NCBI GenBank assembly: GCA_020631575.1
Contig: JAHDGX010000005.1
Span: forward strand, 1-31,245
Reading direction: 5' to 3'
Source: Candidatus Altimarinota bacterium
GTDB lineage: Bacteria; Patescibacteriota; Gracilibacteria; BD1-5; UBA6164
Length of the DNA: 31,245 nt
Numbering within the stretch: position 1 is the stretch's first letter; each line of letters starts with the position of its first letter. Positions 1 to 7,244 of the stretch are shown here, in pieces. The notes under the pieces were generated by a model. It ran no database searches. It was not told the origin of the DNA and worked only from the letters and a program-made list of their open reading frames with translations. The position numbers and the translations under genes are program-made.

Positions 1-249
1 CAGCAGGTAGTAGAGTACGATAAGATTTATCATCATACACTCAAGAAACTCTGATATGAATGAACGTTTTGAGAGGTACTTAAGCAAAAGCCAAAAGAGA
101 TTCATAACCTAGATGAAGTCTGGGAGCTTCACAAGTTCCGAAATACTCTTGTGCATGAGCTTAGAGATCTTGATGAGAGATTTGTTATGAAACAAGGAAA
201 AAGATACAAAGCAGTAGTTGAAAAGTTTGTAAAACGAGTAACAAAATAA
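1..249 (+). CDS. Small conserved protein with RNxxxH motif, 3' part
   Basis: The gene enters from the left edge and ends at TAA (247-249), so its start is not visible. Read with UGA as glycine, the 82 visible residues are continuous and contain three UGA glycines near positions 18-24. The segment LDEVWELHKFRNTLVHEL resembles a small helical protein common in candidate-phyla genomes, usually annotated as hypothetical, with the pattern LW.aHk.RN.iaHe. The RN-x3-H arrangement also recalls the catalytic motif of HEPN ribonucleases, but a motif this short does not prove nuclease activity. Function is unknown. A strong bidirectional terminator separates it from the convergent MgtC-like gene. Confidence 0.75.
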
Positions 250-250
250 T

Positions 251-274
251 AAAAAGAGCCTTCTGGCTCTTTTT
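251..274. terminator. Bidirectional rho-independent terminator
   Basis: A perfect 10-bp stem (AAAAAGAGCC / GGCTCTTTTT) with loop TTCT lies between two convergent genes. The T run on either strand would serve the gene approaching from that side. Confidence 0.9.
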
Positions 275-275
275 A

Positions 276-950
276 TTATTTCACACTCTCACTTACAAGT
301 ATTTTTTCAAATTTTGTAAAAGATTTTACTTCATTCTTTATTGCAAAGAGATCTTCATCCCTTCGGATTTTTGCTATAACCTTGAGATGAACATTTTTCT
401 TATCTTCTTTTATGTGCTTTGATAAGACGCTCAGAGGGAGTTTTTTTATTTGTTTATATATCTTTTGTGCTTCATCATCTTTTTGTGGAAACCAGAGCTC
501 TATGGTACAAAAACGGCTAGAAATGATATAACGTTTTTTAAACTCTGCTATAAGTATCAAATCTATGAGTATGATTGCAGTGGCTGCAAATGCAGCAAAG
601 TATAACCCAGCTCCAACAACGAGACCAATAGCAGCTGTCACCCAAACATTCGCAGCAGTAGTAAGACCTCTTGTGTCTACTCAGAGTTTAATAATAGCTC
701 AGGCCCCAAGGAATCAAATTCATGAGACAACTTGGGCAGCTATCCTCCCTGGATCATTGATATTTGAGTTATACATCTCAGGAACAAGTATAGAGAGTAT
801 CATGAGAAGACATGATCCTACTCAGATGAGTACATGGGTTCTTACTCAGGCTGGTTGATGCTTTAGTTCTCTCTCCAAACCAAGTAAAAACGCGATTACG
901 AGCGTTACGAGAAGCCTGAGGAGTATTTCAGAATTTGGTATGATATCCAT
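276..950 (-). CDS. MgtC/SapB/YhiD-family inner membrane protein
   Basis: The product has 224 residues, from ATG (948-950) to TAA (276-278). The N-terminal two thirds carry several hydrophobic helices with the MgtC family signatures: an LLGLERE segment, RTHVLIGVGS, DPGRIAAQVVSGIGFLGAGAII, then RGLTTAANVWVTAAIGL. Several glycines in these motifs are UGA codons, which explains why the gene looks broken under the standard code. A cytoplasmic C-terminal part of about 80 residues follows. MgtC proteins help cells cope with low magnesium, acid or intracellular conditions, in some species by inhibiting the ATP synthase; the role here is inferred from family only. It forms its own transcription unit. 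No Shine-Dalgarno sequence is visible before the ATG. Confidence 0.9.
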
Positions 951-1032
951 AGAGATAATAAGTATATAATTTGTCCTAGTATAATAGTAGCATAATCTCC
1001 TCTATAAAGCGAAAAAATGATCAAAAAAACTT

Positions 1033-1060
1033 TTGACCTCAGCATTATATTTTATATACT
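1033..1060 (+). promoter_or_regulatory. Candidate sigma70 promoter for tRNA-His
   Basis: TTGACC at 1033-1038 is followed after 16 bases by TATACT at 1055-1060. It is the best -35/-10 pair in this gap and points at the tRNA-His gene 41 bases downstream. Confidence 0.5.
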
Positions 1061-1066
1061 TCTTGA

Positions 1067-1084
1067 GCTTCAAAAATTTGAAGC
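1067..1084 (+). other. Hairpin in the tRNA-His leader
   Basis: GCTTCAAA and TTTGAAGC form a perfect 8-bp stem with loop AA, starting about where transcription should begin and followed by ACATTTTTG. It may be a processing signal or weak attenuator; its role is not shown. Confidence 0.4.
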
Positions 1085-1100
1085 ACATTTTTGTGTATAC

Positions 1101-1178
1101 GGTGCCCGTAGTTCAGTTGGTTAGAACGCCAGGTTGTGACTCTGGAGGTCGAGGGTTCGAGACCCTTCGGGCACCCCA
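1101..1178 (+). tRNA. tRNA-His (GTG), with G-1 and encoded CCA
   Basis: A full cloverleaf can be drawn: acceptor GTGCCCG/CGGGCAC, D stem GTTC/GAAC, anticodon stem CCAGG/TCTGG around loop TTGTGAC (anticodon GTG), and T stem GAGGG/CCCTT around TTCGAGA. The extra G at 1101 faces C at 1175, the G-1:C73 pair that identifies tRNA-His in bacteria. The 3' CCA is encoded at 1176-1178. Confidence 0.97.
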
Positions 1179-1263
1179 TATATACATAAAACATCTTCAA
1201 AATTACATAGTGGAAATTTATTTCAAATTTTTACTACCTAATTTTTAAGAGAAATTCTCGGAT

Positions 1264-1302
1264 TATATTTTAGAAAAAATTAAGCCTTTGCTCTAAAATA
1301 TA
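1264..1302 (+). other. Long hairpin with AUUAAGCC loop, before rpsA
   Basis: TATATTTTAGA (1264-1274) pairs with TCTAAAATATA (1292-1302), a perfect 11-bp stem. Inside it a 3-bp AAA/TTT stem closes the loop ATTAAGCC. No T run follows, so a simple terminator is unlikely. The same loop sits in a second hairpin at 4811-4867. Confidence 0.5.
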
Positions 1303-1307
1303 TATTG

Positions 1308-1320
1308 TGACCATTGGTCA
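1308..1320. promoter_or_regulatory. Perfect palindrome upstream of rpsA
   Basis: TGACCA and TGGTCA flank a single T, giving a 13-base perfect dyad about 60 bases before the rpsA start. Its position suits an operator or a promoter-proximal site, but no binding protein can be named. Confidence 0.35.
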
Positions 1321-1381
1321 AAGATGATTGCGCTCATCTAGTAAGGATTTCACTATTTTATTTTTTAATTTTCGAGTAGAT

Positions 1382-2623
1382 ATGGCTACAAAAGCTGATA
1401 TGACTCTATTTCAAGAGTTATTTGAAAAATCTCCAGAAATACAATACCCAAAAGATGGGGATGTTATTACTGGTACGATTGAAAAGATCGAAAAGAAAAA
1501 CATTCTTGTAAATGTAAATAATCAATTTACAGGACTTGTTATTTCAAAGGAACTTGGGAACAGTGTTGATTTTGATGCGCTCGCTCCAGGGCAAGCAATT
1601 GATGTAATGGTTCTTGGTGATAGTGTTGAAAGAGGTCTTCTTATTCTCTCTCTGAAAAGAGCAAACCAGATTAAATCTCTTAACACTCTGAACTCTAACT
1701 TTGAAACAGGTGAAGTTATGACAGTGAGACCAACAGAAGCAAACAAAGGGGGGCTTCTTGTTGATATTGATGGACTTAAAGGGTTTATCCCAGTTTCACA
1801 GCTCACCCCTCTTCATTATCCAAGAGTTGAAGGTGCTGATCCAGAAAAGATTCTTGAACACCTTGAAAGTCTTCTTGCTGTTGATTTCCAAGTTCGAGTT
1901 ATCAATGTAGATGATGGAGGAAAGAAAATTATCTTTTCTGAAAAAGCTGCAATGGAAGAACAAAGAACAAAAGCCCTTGAAACTCTCAAGGAGGGGGATA
2001 TCGTTGAATGAGTTGTTTCAGGTATTCTTTCATACGGTCTTTTCGTTACATTTGATGGTCTTGAGGGGCTGGTTCATGTTTCTGAAATCGATTGGGGACA
2101 TGTTAACAATCCAGGAAAATTTGCTAAGGTTGGTATGAAAGTGAAGGTTAAAGTTATTGGTCTTGATAGCGAAAAAATCTCACTCTCTATCAAACAACTT
2201 AAAGATAATCCATGGGATGTTCTTTCTAAAAAAGTGAAAACAGGAGATACTATTAAAGCTCCAATTTCAAGAATTTCTCAATTCGGTGCATTTATGGATC
2301 TCGATGGTGGTATCCAAGGTCTAATTCATCTTTCAGAAATTTCTCATGGTGTTGTAAAAGACATCAGAGATCACGTGAAAGTTGGAGAAGAAGTTGAAGC
2401 AAAAATTATCAATTTTGAACCAAATAAAAAGAGAATCGGTCTTTCACTCAAAGCTCTTACTCCAGCTCCAGAAGGAACTAAAGAAGATACAAAACCAGTG
2501 AAAAAAGAAGGTCCTTCAGAAGAGGATAAGATTGATGCTGAAGTTGCTGAAAAAAAACCAGCTGCTAAAAAGGCTCCAGCTAAAAAGGCTCCAGCTAAAA
2601 AAGACGAAGCGGAAGCTTCATAA
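1382..2623 (+). CDS. rpsA: 30S ribosomal protein S1
   Basis: The 413-residue product carries four S1 (OB-fold) repeats with the usual GxVxxI, GLV/GFIPxSQL and GLVHVSEI patterns, at about residues 20-90, 105-190, 205-275 and 285-365. This is a short S1, like those of Gram-positive bacteria, rather than the six-repeat form of proteobacteria. S1 helps the 30S subunit capture mRNA, notable where Shine-Dalgarno sequences are scarce. The last 50 residues are a lysine/alanine/proline-rich tail with APAKK repeats. ATG 1382 gives a methionine directly before ATKADMTLF; in-frame codons further upstream encode nothing S1-like. One glycine, in the third repeat, is a UGA codon at 2009-2011; the other 34 are GGN. 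Confidence 0.96.
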
Positions 2624-2647
2624 TAATCCCGAGTTTATAGTTGTAAG

Positions 2648-2693
2648 CTAACTTTGGTTAGGCAGCTATGAACCATTAAAGTCTCATTTGAGA
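2648..2693 (+). promoter_or_regulatory. Possible structured leader of rpsB
   Basis: Two hairpins fit in the 95-base gap between rpsA and rpsB: CTAAC/GTTAG around TTTG (2648-2661) and TCTCA/TGAGA around TT (2682-2693). Ribosomal protein leaders often carry such structures for feedback control by the protein. I cannot match this one to a described family. Confidence 0.3.
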
Positions 2694-2718
2694 TTTGTAT
2701 ATTTAATAAAATTATATC

Positions 2719-3522
2719 ATGGATAAGAAAATGCTAACTGATATGTTCGATAATCTCTTGCATATTGGGAATAAAACAAACTATTGGAATCCACAAATGA
2801 AATCATTCATTCACGGTTCTAGTAACGGGGTACATATTATTGACCTCACTCAAACAGTTTCACAACTTGAGAGTGTGGCAAATGCTATGGCTCAATATAA
2901 AGCTGATGGAAAAAAAATTCTTTTCGTAGCTACAAAACTTCAAGCAAGAGACGCTTTTGCAAAGCTTGCAATCGACTCAGGAAACTTTTACGTAACAGAA
3001 AAATGGGTTCCAGGTCTCCTTACTAATTTTAAGACTATTAAGAAAAGAATAGGAACATACCTACAACTTCTTAGAGATAGTCAAGGAACAGGGTTTGATA
3101 TGCTTACGAAAAAAGAAAAAGCAGGAAAACTTCTTGAACTTGAAAAGCTAGATAAAGCATTTAAATGAGTAAAAGAGATGAAAAAATCTCCAGATGTTAT
3201 ATTTGTAGTAGATGGAATATTTGAATCTCAAGCAGTAAAAGAGGCAAAGTCACTTGGACTTCCTTGTTTTACTATTTCAAACACAAACGGAAATCCATAT
3301 GATGTAACTGATGCTATTCCTGCGAATACTAACTCAGTAAAATCACTTGATTATCTTGCTGCTGCTATCGCTGACGGGATGAAAAAAGCTCCAGTCAAGA
3401 AAACTCCAGCTCCTAAAAAAGCAATTGAAAAGAAAGCTCCAGCTGCTAAGTCAGCTGCTCCAGAAAAAAAAGCTACTCAAGCTCCTAAAAAAGCTCCAGC
3501 AGCAAAGACTGAGGAAAAATAA
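2719..3522 (+). CDS. rpsB: 30S ribosomal protein S2
   Basis: The product has 267 residues. Recognisable S2 segments are HIGNKTNYWNPQMKSFIHG near the N-terminus, ILFVATKLQARDAF, the stretch around EKWVPGLLTNFKTIKKRI, and PDVIFVVDGIFESQAVKEAKSLGLPCF, with NTNGNPYDVTDAIPANTNS in place of the usual DTNCDP...IPGND. The C-terminal 45 residues form a lysine/alanine/proline-rich tail much like that of S1 next door. One UGA glycine (3166-3168, in KAFKGVKE) would cut the gene in two under the standard code. No Shine-Dalgarno sequence precedes the ATG. S2 joins the 30S subunit late in assembly and is bound close to S1. Confidence 0.96.
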
Positions 3523-3584
3523 ATTAAACATTTTTCAATCTTTTCTTATACTAAAAGAGTCTTTAATTATGTAAAACAAATTGT

Positions 3585-3941
3585 ATGGCAAAATCTACAA
3601 AGAAAACAACAAAAAATGTTGTTGATAGCATGGGGGTTCTAAATAACGCGAATATGGTTCATGCACTGAGCTACTTTCCTTTCTTTATTTGACCTGTTGC
3701 AATGTATTTTCTTGGAAAATCGGACAAGAAGAAAGCGATGCATCATATAAAATATGCTCTTCTTATTGCAGTTGCTGTGTGTGTATTATATATACCACTT
3801 GATGCCTTCTTTGATAAGCTTGTTTCATACGCGTATATAATTTGATCTGGATATCTTGCTTTCAAAGCATATTCTGGAGATACTGTAAAGATTGACTTTC
3901 TTGACACGGTAGAAGAAAAGATTGCAGAAAAAATAAAATAA
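3585..3941 (+). CDS. Small membrane protein between rpsB and tsf
   Basis: The product has 118 residues and contains two or more UGA codons read as glycine. A basic N-terminus (MAKSTKKTTK) precedes three likely membrane helices: a short one around LSYFPFFIGPVAMYFLG, one around YALLIAVAVCVLYIPL, and one around YAYIIGSGYLAFKAY. The end is charged. The layout (short helix, a KKAMHHIKYALL loop, two helices) resembles DUF4870/Tic20-like small membrane proteins, but I cannot assign it firmly. It interrupts the usual rpsB-tsf neighbourhood and is followed by a hairpin, so tsf probably has its own promoter or depends on read-through. Confidence 0.8.
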
Positions 3942-3945
3942 ATCT

Positions 3946-3995
3946 AAAAACACCCATAATATTTACCTTTCTTTAGAGAGGTAAATAGGGTTTTT
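3946..3995 (+). terminator. Probable terminator before tsf
   Basis: ATTTACCT (3961-3968) pairs with AGGTAAAT (3979-3986), and flanking AAAAACACCC can extend the stem with AGGGTTTTT, leaving a run of five T. It ends 20 bases before the tsf start, so it could also act as an attenuator for tsf. Confidence 0.55.
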
Positions 3996-4015
3996 ATATA
4001 ATAAAAAAACGAACT

Positions 4016-4801
4016 ATGGCTGTGACTATGGAATTAATAAAAGAGCTCAGAGCTCGAACAGGTATTGGTATGATGGAGTGTAAAAAAGCACTTACTCAGA
4101 CTGATGGAGATATTGAAGCTGCAATCGAAGAACTCAGAAAAAAAGGTCTCGCAAAAGCAGCAAAAAAAGCAGATAGAGAAGCTCTAGAATGAGGGATAAA
4201 AATTATCTCAGAAGAAGGAAAAGCATATGTTGTTTCTGTTTCTTGTGAAACAGATTTTCTTGCTATCTCAGATAAGTTTAAAGCTATGCTTGAAGTTATG
4301 GCTCAATTTCTTAAAGATAATGGTGTTGATTCTCAAGATGCTGCTCAAAAGCTCCTTGAATCAGATTATGCTCTAGAAATGGGTGAAAATCTTCAAATAA
4401 AAGACTACAGTGTTATCGAAGGTGGAGTTGTTGCTCAATATGTTCACTCAAATGGAAAACTTGCTTCAGTAGTAGTTGCAAATGAAGGTGGTGATGCTGC
4501 AAAATTACAACAAGTAGCGATGCATGTTACTGCTGCAAATCCTGAATACCTCTCTCCAGAAGATATTTCTGAGGAAGTTATTGAAAAAGAGAAACAAATT
4601 CAACTTGATATCATGAAAAATGATCCAAATATGGGGAATAAATCTGATGATGTTTTACTTAAAATTATTGGAGGTAAAATGGGGAAATTTAAAAGTGAGA
4701 TTTCTCTTTTAGAACAAGCATTTGTTATTGATCCAAATACTAAGGTTGGAGCGTTTCTTGGTGATACAACAGTTACGTCTTTTACAAGATATAGCATATA
4801 A
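4016..4801 (+). CDS. tsf: Translation elongation factor Ts
   Basis: The product has 261 residues. The N-terminal module is clear: ELIKELRARTGIGMMECKKAL, then the EAAIEELRKKGLAKAAKKADREALEGG segment, and the CETDFLA motif that contacts EF-Tu. The central region holds two dimerisation-like subdomains, and the C-terminus carries LLEQAFVIDPNTKVGAFL, a typical EF-Ts ending. EF-Ts exchanges GDP for GTP on EF-Tu in the cytoplasm. One glycine of EALEGG is UGA; the other 19 are GGN. Start ATG 4016 is chosen because it gives MAVTMELIKEL; an internal ATG four codons later is possible. An AT-rich leader without a Shine-Dalgarno sequence precedes it. Confidence 0.96.
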
Positions 4802-4810
4802 GTTTTAAAA

Positions 4811-4867
4811 ATTACATTTCTCTCTTTCACAAATTAAGCCTTGTAAAATAAAAGAAAGAAATGTAAT
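4811..4867 (+). other. Long hairpin with AUUAAGCC loop, before tRNA-Trp
   Basis: ATTACATTTC (4811-4820) pairs perfectly with GAAATGTAAT (4858-4867), and the stem continues imperfectly inward. At the top, ACAA/TTGT closes the loop ATTAAGCC (4833-4840), the same loop as in the hairpin at 1264-1302. There is no T run, so it may be a processing or stability element between tsf and tRNA-Trp. Confidence 0.5.
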
Positions 4868-4872
4868 TATAT

Positions 4873-4947
4873 AGGCCCATAGTTTAACGGTTAAAATCCG
4901 GGATTCCAAATCCCGTGCTCTTGGTTCGATTCCAAGTGGGCCTGCCA
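4873..4947 (+). tRNA. tRNA-Trp (CCA), with encoded 3' CCA
   Basis: Acceptor AGGCCCA/TGGGCCT, anticodon stem CGGGA/TCCCG around loop TTCCAAA (anticodon CCA), and T stem CTTGG/CCAAG can be drawn, followed by G73 and an encoded CCA. The anticodon reads only UGG. A table 4 organism that reads UGA as tryptophan would need a UCA anticodon, so this tRNA argues for the glycine reading. Confidence 0.96.
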
Positions 4948-4955
4948 ATAAATAT

Positions 4956-4993
4956 AAAAAAATAAAGTACACATAAGTGTACTTTATTTTTTT
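4956..4993. terminator. Strong bidirectional terminator
   Basis: A perfect 17-bp stem with loop ATAA (4973-4976) has seven A at the 5' side and seven T at the 3' side. It ends the tRNA-Trp transcript and overlaps the last codons of the convergent response regulator gene, so it can serve both strands. Confidence 0.9.
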
Positions 4994-5436
4994 GTAAAAA
5001 TTTTCATTTTCTCCTCTTGTGAGAGACAGGAGTAAAGAGGTTTTTTGATGCATCCACATTCTATTCAGGTTCGAGATTGTATATGTGAGAAAATATCTTC
5101 GATTCTTGTTTTTAATTCATCAATAGTAAAAGGTTTCTCTAAAAAATCATCGGCTCCAATAACAAAACTATCTTTTTTTGTTCCTGTCTTGGTTTGTCAT
5201 GATATTACAATTACTGGTGCGGTAACATGTTTTCAAACTCTCATATGTTCTATCAGGTCGAGTCAATTTCCATCTCATAGATTTATATCCATAAGGAAGA
5301 GATCAGCATCAAAATGAGATGTATGTATGAAGTCTTCTCTGTTATTGTAAACACTTACTCAGTGTCACTGACGTATGAATGATTTTTTCAAATGTCTCGT
5401 AAGTTCTGTATTATCATCAACAATTTCTATATACAT
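4984..5436 (-). CDS. Single-domain (CheY-like) response regulator
   Basis: The 150-residue product is a receiver domain of about 120 residues plus a short cysteine-containing tail with no DNA-binding domain. The acidic pocket (D7, D8), phosphoacceptor D50 (FLMDINLGDG), S79 (VIVISG) and K101 (FLEKPF) are all present. It should be phosphorylated by a histidine kinase and act by protein contact. It contains several UGA glycines, including those of NLGDGNG. The final codons lie inside the strong terminator stem. It is transcribed in the same direction as the OmpR-type regulator upstream, with 104 bases between them. Confidence 0.9.
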
Positions 5437-5540
5437 GATAGCTAATGAATATGAGTTAAAAATTAATTATACATCACAGTGCTTTGAGTCACAAATTTTT
5501 GAGAAAAAATAGAATGAAAAGTTAAGATAAAATTAATACC

Positions 5541-6215
5541 TTAGTCATGTAAACAGTATCATTCTCATACGATAGTTTCAAGATTAATCTTATCTCTAAG
5601 CTTCTTCCTTAGATTACAGATTGTAACGTTTATAGTGTTTTCTGGTATTGAATACTCTGTCACTCATTTCCAAAACATTTTTTGTAAAGTATTTTTTGAT
5701 ATACACACTCCTGGATGGAGCATAAAATATTCAAGTATTTGTTTCTCTTTCTTTCAAAGGCGTATCTCCTGATTTCAGACATGAACCTTTCGTGTTGCAC
5801 TATCAAATTTTATATCTCAAAACGTTATTTTACTAGAAGGAGTATCAGGATGCTGTTTTCTTATATTACTTCGAATTCGTGCGAAGAGCTCCTCAAATTG
5901 AAATGGTTTTACAATATAATCATCCGCTCAGGCATCAAGTCATGATACTTTTAAATTAAGGTCATTATGACCAGAGATAAATATTATAGGAGTGAAGAGT
6001 GTATGTTTGTTTTGTTTTAGAGTTTCTACAACATCCATTCCTGATCAGTCTCATAAAGAGAGATCTACTAAAAACAAGTCTACATTTTGATTTATATCAA
6101 ATCATAAAAAATCCGTATAACTAGTGAGAGCAGTAACCTCGTATCACTGTTTTTCAAGTTTATCCTTGATAGATCATGTTAAAATTTTTTCATCATCTAG
6201 AACTACAATATGCAT
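5541..6215 (-). CDS. OmpR/PhoB-family response regulator
   Basis: The product has 224 residues. Residues 1-120 are a receiver with D7/D8, phosphoacceptor D51 (FLVDLSLGDG), S81 and K103 (YIVKPF). Residues 130-224 form a winged helix-turn-helix, with KEKQILEYFMLHPG, SIPENTINVTICNLRKKL as recognition helix and VGEGYCL as the wing. Proteins of this type bind 11-bp direct repeats as dimers once phosphorylated. The gene is divergent from the zinc-ribbon/kinase operon, and repeats of just that type lie in the shared 178-base gap, making this protein or its relative at 10342 a likely ligand. ATG 6213-6215 gives the standard MHIVVLDDE start. Confidence 0.93.
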
Positions 6216-6249
6216 AAGGTCTATTAATAATATCTTAATATTTTTCATA

Positions 6250-6261
6250 CTAGAGCTCTAG
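6250..6261. promoter_or_regulatory. Perfect 12-bp palindrome in the divergent gap
   Basis: CTAGAGCTCTAG lies 35-46 bases upstream of the start of the OmpR-type regulator gene on the minus strand, where an operator for autoregulation could sit. The binding protein is unknown. Confidence 0.3.
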
Positions 6262-6300
6262 AGTAGTTTTACAATATTTTTATATTTTTTCACTCTAAAA

Positions 6301-6356
6301 TTTAATATAAATTTAATATAAAATGTAACGAAAATGTAACACCACTTCAATATAAT
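6301..6356 (+). promoter_or_regulatory. PhoB-box-like direct repeats and -10 box
   Basis: TTTAATA occurs at 6301 and 6312, then TGTAACG at 6324 and TGTAACA at 6335, with spacings of 11, 12 and 11 bases. The last pair forms 7-base repeats separated by AAAA, the geometry of a PHO box. Nine bases after the last repeat comes TATAAT (6351-6356), and there is no obvious -35. This is the layout of a promoter activated by an OmpR/PhoB-family regulator. It reads toward the zinc-ribbon/kinase operon at 6394. Confidence 0.65.
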
Positions 6357-6393
6357 ACATGAAAGTCCTATTTATTCCCAAACTTAGACATTT

Positions 6394-7242
6394 ATGTGAC
6401 TAGAATATAAAAGGTTTATTGATGCGGCCCAAATACCAGAATCATATATGCAACAACTCTTTAATTTAGAAGTACAAGTATGGTGACAAGAACCCTTTTG
6501 AGAATATAAAATTTGTGACAACGAAGAGTGTAGAAGGATATTTTCTATTAAACAAGTACATTGATTATCACATGAACATGATATCTCTCGTTGAGATACC
6601 TTTTGCTGCAGCGAATGCTCCAGTAGTACCAGCTATTTATATAAATCTGAAGAGTTTTATGCTTTAATGCATGAGTATGTTAAGAACAATGTATCGATGA
6701 TACTTTTAGTTTGAGAAGGGGATGTTGTAGAATGATTTTGAATTTTATCTCAGTGAACTATAGGTTCTGTTGCTAATTTTGAATTTCAAACAAGACCATG
6801 ATGACTACTATGAGAAGAAATAGTAGAAAATTTATCACAGAGACTTTTTGAGAAACCTGATGCTGGAGATGAACCTATAGTTTGTTTTCATCAAATATAT
6901 CTAAGTGAGCATGTACGAGATGCAGCTATGTCATATAAGTTACTGCAAGAGTTATTTTTTTTAGTTGCAGATGTATATCAAGATTTACCCGTAGTCTGAG
7001 AAACTCTTTATAATGGTAGGTTTTACCCCGTATCTAGAAGTTTATGATTTCAGGACTCAGTTCACGATAAGTACTGATATGTTATTCAATACATAGAAAA
7101 ATATTCTGATATATTACGATTCTTATGGGAAAATGATGGTTTTCAAGACTTTCAAAAAGATCTTGTTAGATATAGAAGGCATTGAAAAGCAATCTCTGTA
7201 GCTGAGAAATTGTGATGAGAGAGGTATTATAAACCAGAATAA
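6394..7242 (+). CDS. Zinc-ribbon protein, possibly acetyltransferase-like (paralogue A)
   Basis: The product has 282 residues and I do not recognise it as a named family. Near residues 30-70 are two cysteine pairs (ICDNEEC and FCCSEC) that look like a zinc ribbon inserted after a first helix. Later parts (ILLVGEGDVVEGFGILS, a SYKLLQELFFLV helix, and FYPVSRSLGFQD near residue 220) resemble the strand, helix and LGF ending of GNAT acetyltransferases, but this is only a resemblance. The second codon is UGA, and 18 of 23 glycines are UGA, the highest share in the window. It heads the operon with a related gene, a histidine kinase and a response regulator. An in-frame TAG just upstream fixes the start at 6394. 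Confidence 0.75.
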
Positions 7243-7244
7243 GT

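Noticed and set aside
565..858. Plus-strand open frame of 97 codons
   Set aside because: It lies antisense inside the MgtC-type gene, whose motifs are clear on the minus strand; the plus-strand product has no recognisable feature.
2551..2612. APAKK-coding repeats at the end of rpsA (and the similar rpsB tail) as a mobile repeat
   Set aside because: They are in-frame Lys/Ala/Pro tails of ribosomal proteins, common as low-complexity extensions, with no flanking repeats or transposase.
1382..2623. rpsA and other genes as pseudogenes with premature stops or frameshifts
   Set aside because: Every interruption is an in-frame TGA, frame is kept on both sides, and family motifs run straight across. 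No TAA or TAG interrupts any of them.
4805..5059. Minus-strand open frame of 84 codons
   Set aside because: It crosses tRNA-Trp and the strong terminator; only a different frame gives the response regulator.
6301..6341. CRISPR-like short tandem repeats
   Set aside because: The units are 7 bases at 11-12 base spacing with no unique spacers, and no cas genes are present; OmpR-type binding sites explain the pattern better.
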